Assembly: GCA_003280085.1 (NCBI GenBank)
Contig: QCFY01000001.1
Span: forward strand, 1 to 64,000
Reading direction: 5' to 3'
DNA length: 64,000 bases
Source: Prochlorococcus sp. AG-363-O06
Lineage (GTDB): Bacteria; Cyanobacteriota; Cyanobacteriia; PCC-6307; Cyanobiaceae
The position numbers were made by a program, and so were the translations under genes. Numbering within the stretch: the first letter of the stretch is position 1; every line of letters begins with the position of its first letter. Below, piece after piece: positions 61,801 through 64,000 of this stretch. The notes under the pieces are model-generated. The model was not told the origin of the DNA, made no database searches, and worked only from the letters and a program-made list of their open reading frames with translations.

Positions 61801-63969
61801 TTGTCAGTCAATCCAGCATCCATAAGAGAAGAAGCCTGGGAATTCCACAGAGAAGGCCTCTTGGAGCAGGCTGAGAAAAATTACAGGCAATTGCTTGACC
61901 TGGAGAACGATAGAAGTGACGCTATTAATCTTGGGGCACTCCTACGTTCTCAGGGACGCTACTTAGAAGCAGAAGCACACTACCATCAATGGTTGTCAAT
62001 CTTTTCTAATGATCGCGCCTTAAGGCTTAATGCAGCCAATTGCATGAGAGCGATGGGTAGTTGGGGAAAAGCCAAAAAAATAATCGAAACTCAACTTAAA
62101 CATGAACCAGACCATCCTGAATTACTTCAAAGTCTTGCTGATACAGCATTAGCATCAGGTAATTTAAAAGAGTGCACTGAAGTAATTAATAGATTAATAA
62201 GAAAAGACAAAAATATTTTAGAAGCTTGGTTAACATTAGGTATATGTGAAGCTAAACAAGGTCATCTAGAAAAATCACTCCAAGCATTTGAAACAGCACA
62301 AAAAATCAATCCAGAAGATTTTAGAATCACCGCCAATATAATAACGATTCTCAAAGATTTAGGGCGTTTTGAACTATGTGAAAAAATCATAAATGAATTA
62401 CCTGAAAATGGTCATAAGAACTTTGACGTCAAAACTGCTAAAGCAGTTTTATTCATGGCACAGGGGGAAATGGAAGAAGCCTCTATCTTATTATCTTCTA
62501 TCACCAAAGATGAGCCTGAAAAGGCAATGAATTGGCTCAATTGGTCAGCATGCCTTAAAGCCCTAAAATACTCTATAGCTCCTCTAACTCTTTTAAAGAA
62601 AAGTCTACTCTGGAATCCAAGAAATGCGGATCTTCGTTTGGCTCTTGGCCAAGCACTAGTTGATCTTGGACTTTTACAGCAGACAAAGAATCTTTGGACA
62701 TTAAATGAATTAGAAAATATTAAAATAATAGAAAATGATGTGCAAGTATTCAACAAACAGTTTATTGGAATGAGTACTGGATTAGTAGAATTAGATGAAC
62801 TCCAGCAGGCATCCAGGCAATGGGAAAAAAAGAAAATAAAAGAAGGTGTTGGTGAATTGTGGCAGGACCACATATTTGAACCATTACAAGCAAGGCGGCT
62901 AAGAGTTGGATATTTGTCTGCAGACTTTTGCAATCATCCTGTATCAAAGTTTATGATTCCGATTCTAGAAAATCACAATCATAATTGTTTTGAAGTCTTT
63001 GGCATTAATGCTGGTCCACATAAAGACCTAATGACAGAGCGTGTTAAAGCATCATTTGACCAATGGGTTGATATCCAATTTATTAGCGATTTCCAAGCTG
63101 CAAGAGTTATTGCAGATCTGAGACTAGACTTAATTATCGAATTAGGTGGATTCACTGGCAATAACCGACTTGGATGTCTAGTCCACAAACCTTCTCCTAT
63201 ACAACTAAGTTACCTGGGTTATCCTGCGCCAACATATCTTAAATGCATTGACGGATGGATAGGCGATGAATGTCTATTTGGCGATCTTGAGATAATTGAT
63301 AAAAATGCACATCAATTAATAAATATCTTAGGAGGATACATGTGTTTCTCGCCTGGAGATAATCTACCTATTAAAGAAAGATCATTTACTTCTAAAGTCA
63401 GATTTGGTTCATTTAATCATGCAAGGAAATTAAGTGACCTTACAATCAAGCTTTTTACAGAAGTAATTAACTCAGTCCCAAATTCAGAACTGGTATTAAA
63501 GAGTATTAGCTTTCATGAAAAGGCAGAGCAAATAAGAGTCCAAGAAAAGTTTATAAAAGCTGGCCTAAATAAAGAGAAACTTATAATATTAGATTGGGAA
63601 GAAATGAGTAAAGATCATATGCTGAGATACTCTGAAATTGATATTGCTTTAGACCCTATTCCATATGGCGGAGCAACAACTACTGCAGAAGCTCTTTGGA
63701 TGGGTGTTCCTGTAATTGCAATGGCTGGCAAAGGAATGGTCGGCAGGCTAGCTTCTAGTATTTTAAATGGGGCTGGGCTCAATGAATATGTAGCCTATTC
63801 AATAGAAGAATATGTTCACAAAGCAAAAGCCTTAGCCTCCAAAGGTACTAGAAAAATTCCTTCTAGAGAATCTCTTAGAAGGCAAATTGTAAATTCAGAC
63901 TTTGGAAATGCAAAAAGATTGACTACTAGGCTTGAAGAAGAATACTTACGGCTGGCTAAGAAAATCTAA
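61801..63969 (+). CDS. TPR-containing GT41 (OGT/SPINDLY-like) glycosyltransferase
   Basis: A 722-residue protein. TPRs fill residues 1-300 (for example AWEFHREGLLEQAEKNYRQL, LEAWLTLGICEAKQGHLEKSLQ). The catalytic GT41 region starts near 370: RLRVGYLSADFCNHPVSKFM, LIIELGGFTGNNRL, PSPIQLSYLGYPAPT, and YGGATTTAEALWMGVPVIAM. The usual GHT or NGY triad position is GFT here. Only TTG 61801 opens the frame near the N-terminus. It is divergent from the secretion operon. Relatives add O-GlcNAc or O-fucose to proteins; the acceptor here is unknown. Confidence 0.88.
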   Translation: MSVNPASIREEAWEFHREGLLEQAEKNYRQLLDLENDRSDAINLGALLRSQGRYLEAEAHYHQWLSIFSNDRALRLNAANCMRAMGSWGKAKKIIETQLKHEPDHPELLQSLADTALASGNLKECTEVINRLIRKDKNILEAWLTLGICEAKQGHLEKSLQAFETAQKINPEDFRITANIITILKDLGRFELCEKIINELPENGHKNFDVKTAKAVLFMAQGEMEEASILLSSITKDEPEKAMNWLNWSACLKALKYSIAPLTLLKKSLLWNPRNADLRLALGQALVDLGLLQQTKNLWTLNELENIKIIENDVQVFNKQFIGMSTGLVELDELQQASRQWEKKKIKEGVGELWQDHIFEPLQARRLRVGYLSADFCNHPVSKFMIPILENHNHNCFEVFGINAGPHKDLMTERVKASFDQWVDIQFISDFQAARVIADLRLDLIIELGGFTGNNRLGCLVHKPSPIQLSYLGYPAPTYLKCIDGWIGDECLFGDLEIIDKNAHQLINILGGYMCFSPGDNLPIKERSFTSKVRFGSFNHARKLSDLTIKLFTEVINSVPNSELVLKSISFHEKAEQIRVQEKFIKAGLNKEKLIILDWEEMSKDHMLRYSEIDIALDPIPYGGATTTAEALWMGVPVIAMAGKGMVGRLASSILNGAGLNEYVAYSIEEYVHKAKALASKGTRKIPSRESLRRQIVNSDFGNAKRLTTRLEEEYLRLAKKI

Positions 63970-64000
63970 TTACCAGAATGCAGCTTCTCCTGATACATTT

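Noticed and set aside
62412-62933. 173-residue open frame on the minus strand
   Set aside because: It lies wholly within the GT41 gene on the opposite strand and looks like a reverse-strand shadow.

Overview
The window looks like chromosome of a marine picocyanobacterium, most likely a low-light-type Prochlorococcus or a close relative. This is inferred from AT-rich sequence, very short or overlapping gene ends, an RpaB-like response regulator, a cyanobacterial-type group 2 sigma factor, cyanobacterial-style transketolase and ThiC, and several small proteins of the kind seen only in picocyanobacteria. I see no tRNA, rRNA, insertion sequence, integrase or CRISPR array.

Region 1 (1-20.4 kb) is ordinary core genome: end of fabF, transketolase, a UDP-glucuronate decarboxylase-like epimerase, thiC behind a clear TPP riboswitch, a four-gene operon (ruvB, TPR protein, M20 amidohydrolase, small membrane protein), smpB, two small coiled-coil genes, lysS, an OmpR-type regulator, mreBCD, ssb, a DedA protein, ahcY, tsaE, a sugar kinase and mutY.

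Region 2 (20.5-22.5 kb) is a small accessory patch: a fucosyltransferase-like gene, an FkbM methyltransferase and a 333-base gap that ends in a perfect 17-bp hairpin.

Region 3 (22.5-36.2 kb) returns to core genes: alpha/beta hydrolase, sigma factor, mgtE, glutathione peroxidase, two fluoride-channel genes, an SH3-like protein, gyrB, miaA, infC, a GntR regulator with a structured leader, cysE and secA.

Region 4 (36.4 kb to the end) is a large cell-surface glycan and secretion island. It holds GT2, GT4, GT9-like and GT41 glycosyltransferases, GDP-fucose synthesis (gmd, fcl), a Wzm/Wzt-type ABC exporter, two sulfotransferases and uncharacterised sugar-transfer genes. It ends in a tightly coupled operon: TPR-glycosyltransferase, parvulin isomerase, a type I secretion ABC transporter with cNMP-like and degenerate C39 domains, and an HlyD adaptor. 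A divergent TPR-GT41 (OGT/SPINDLY-like) gene stands beside it. The operon suggests that a protein is glycosylated, folded or held, and exported by one linked system. This is the most interesting candidate in the window.

The annotation comes from reading translated sequence and motifs only; no database search was run. Start codons were adjusted where a Shine-Dalgarno sequence, family length or gene overlap pointed to a better site.
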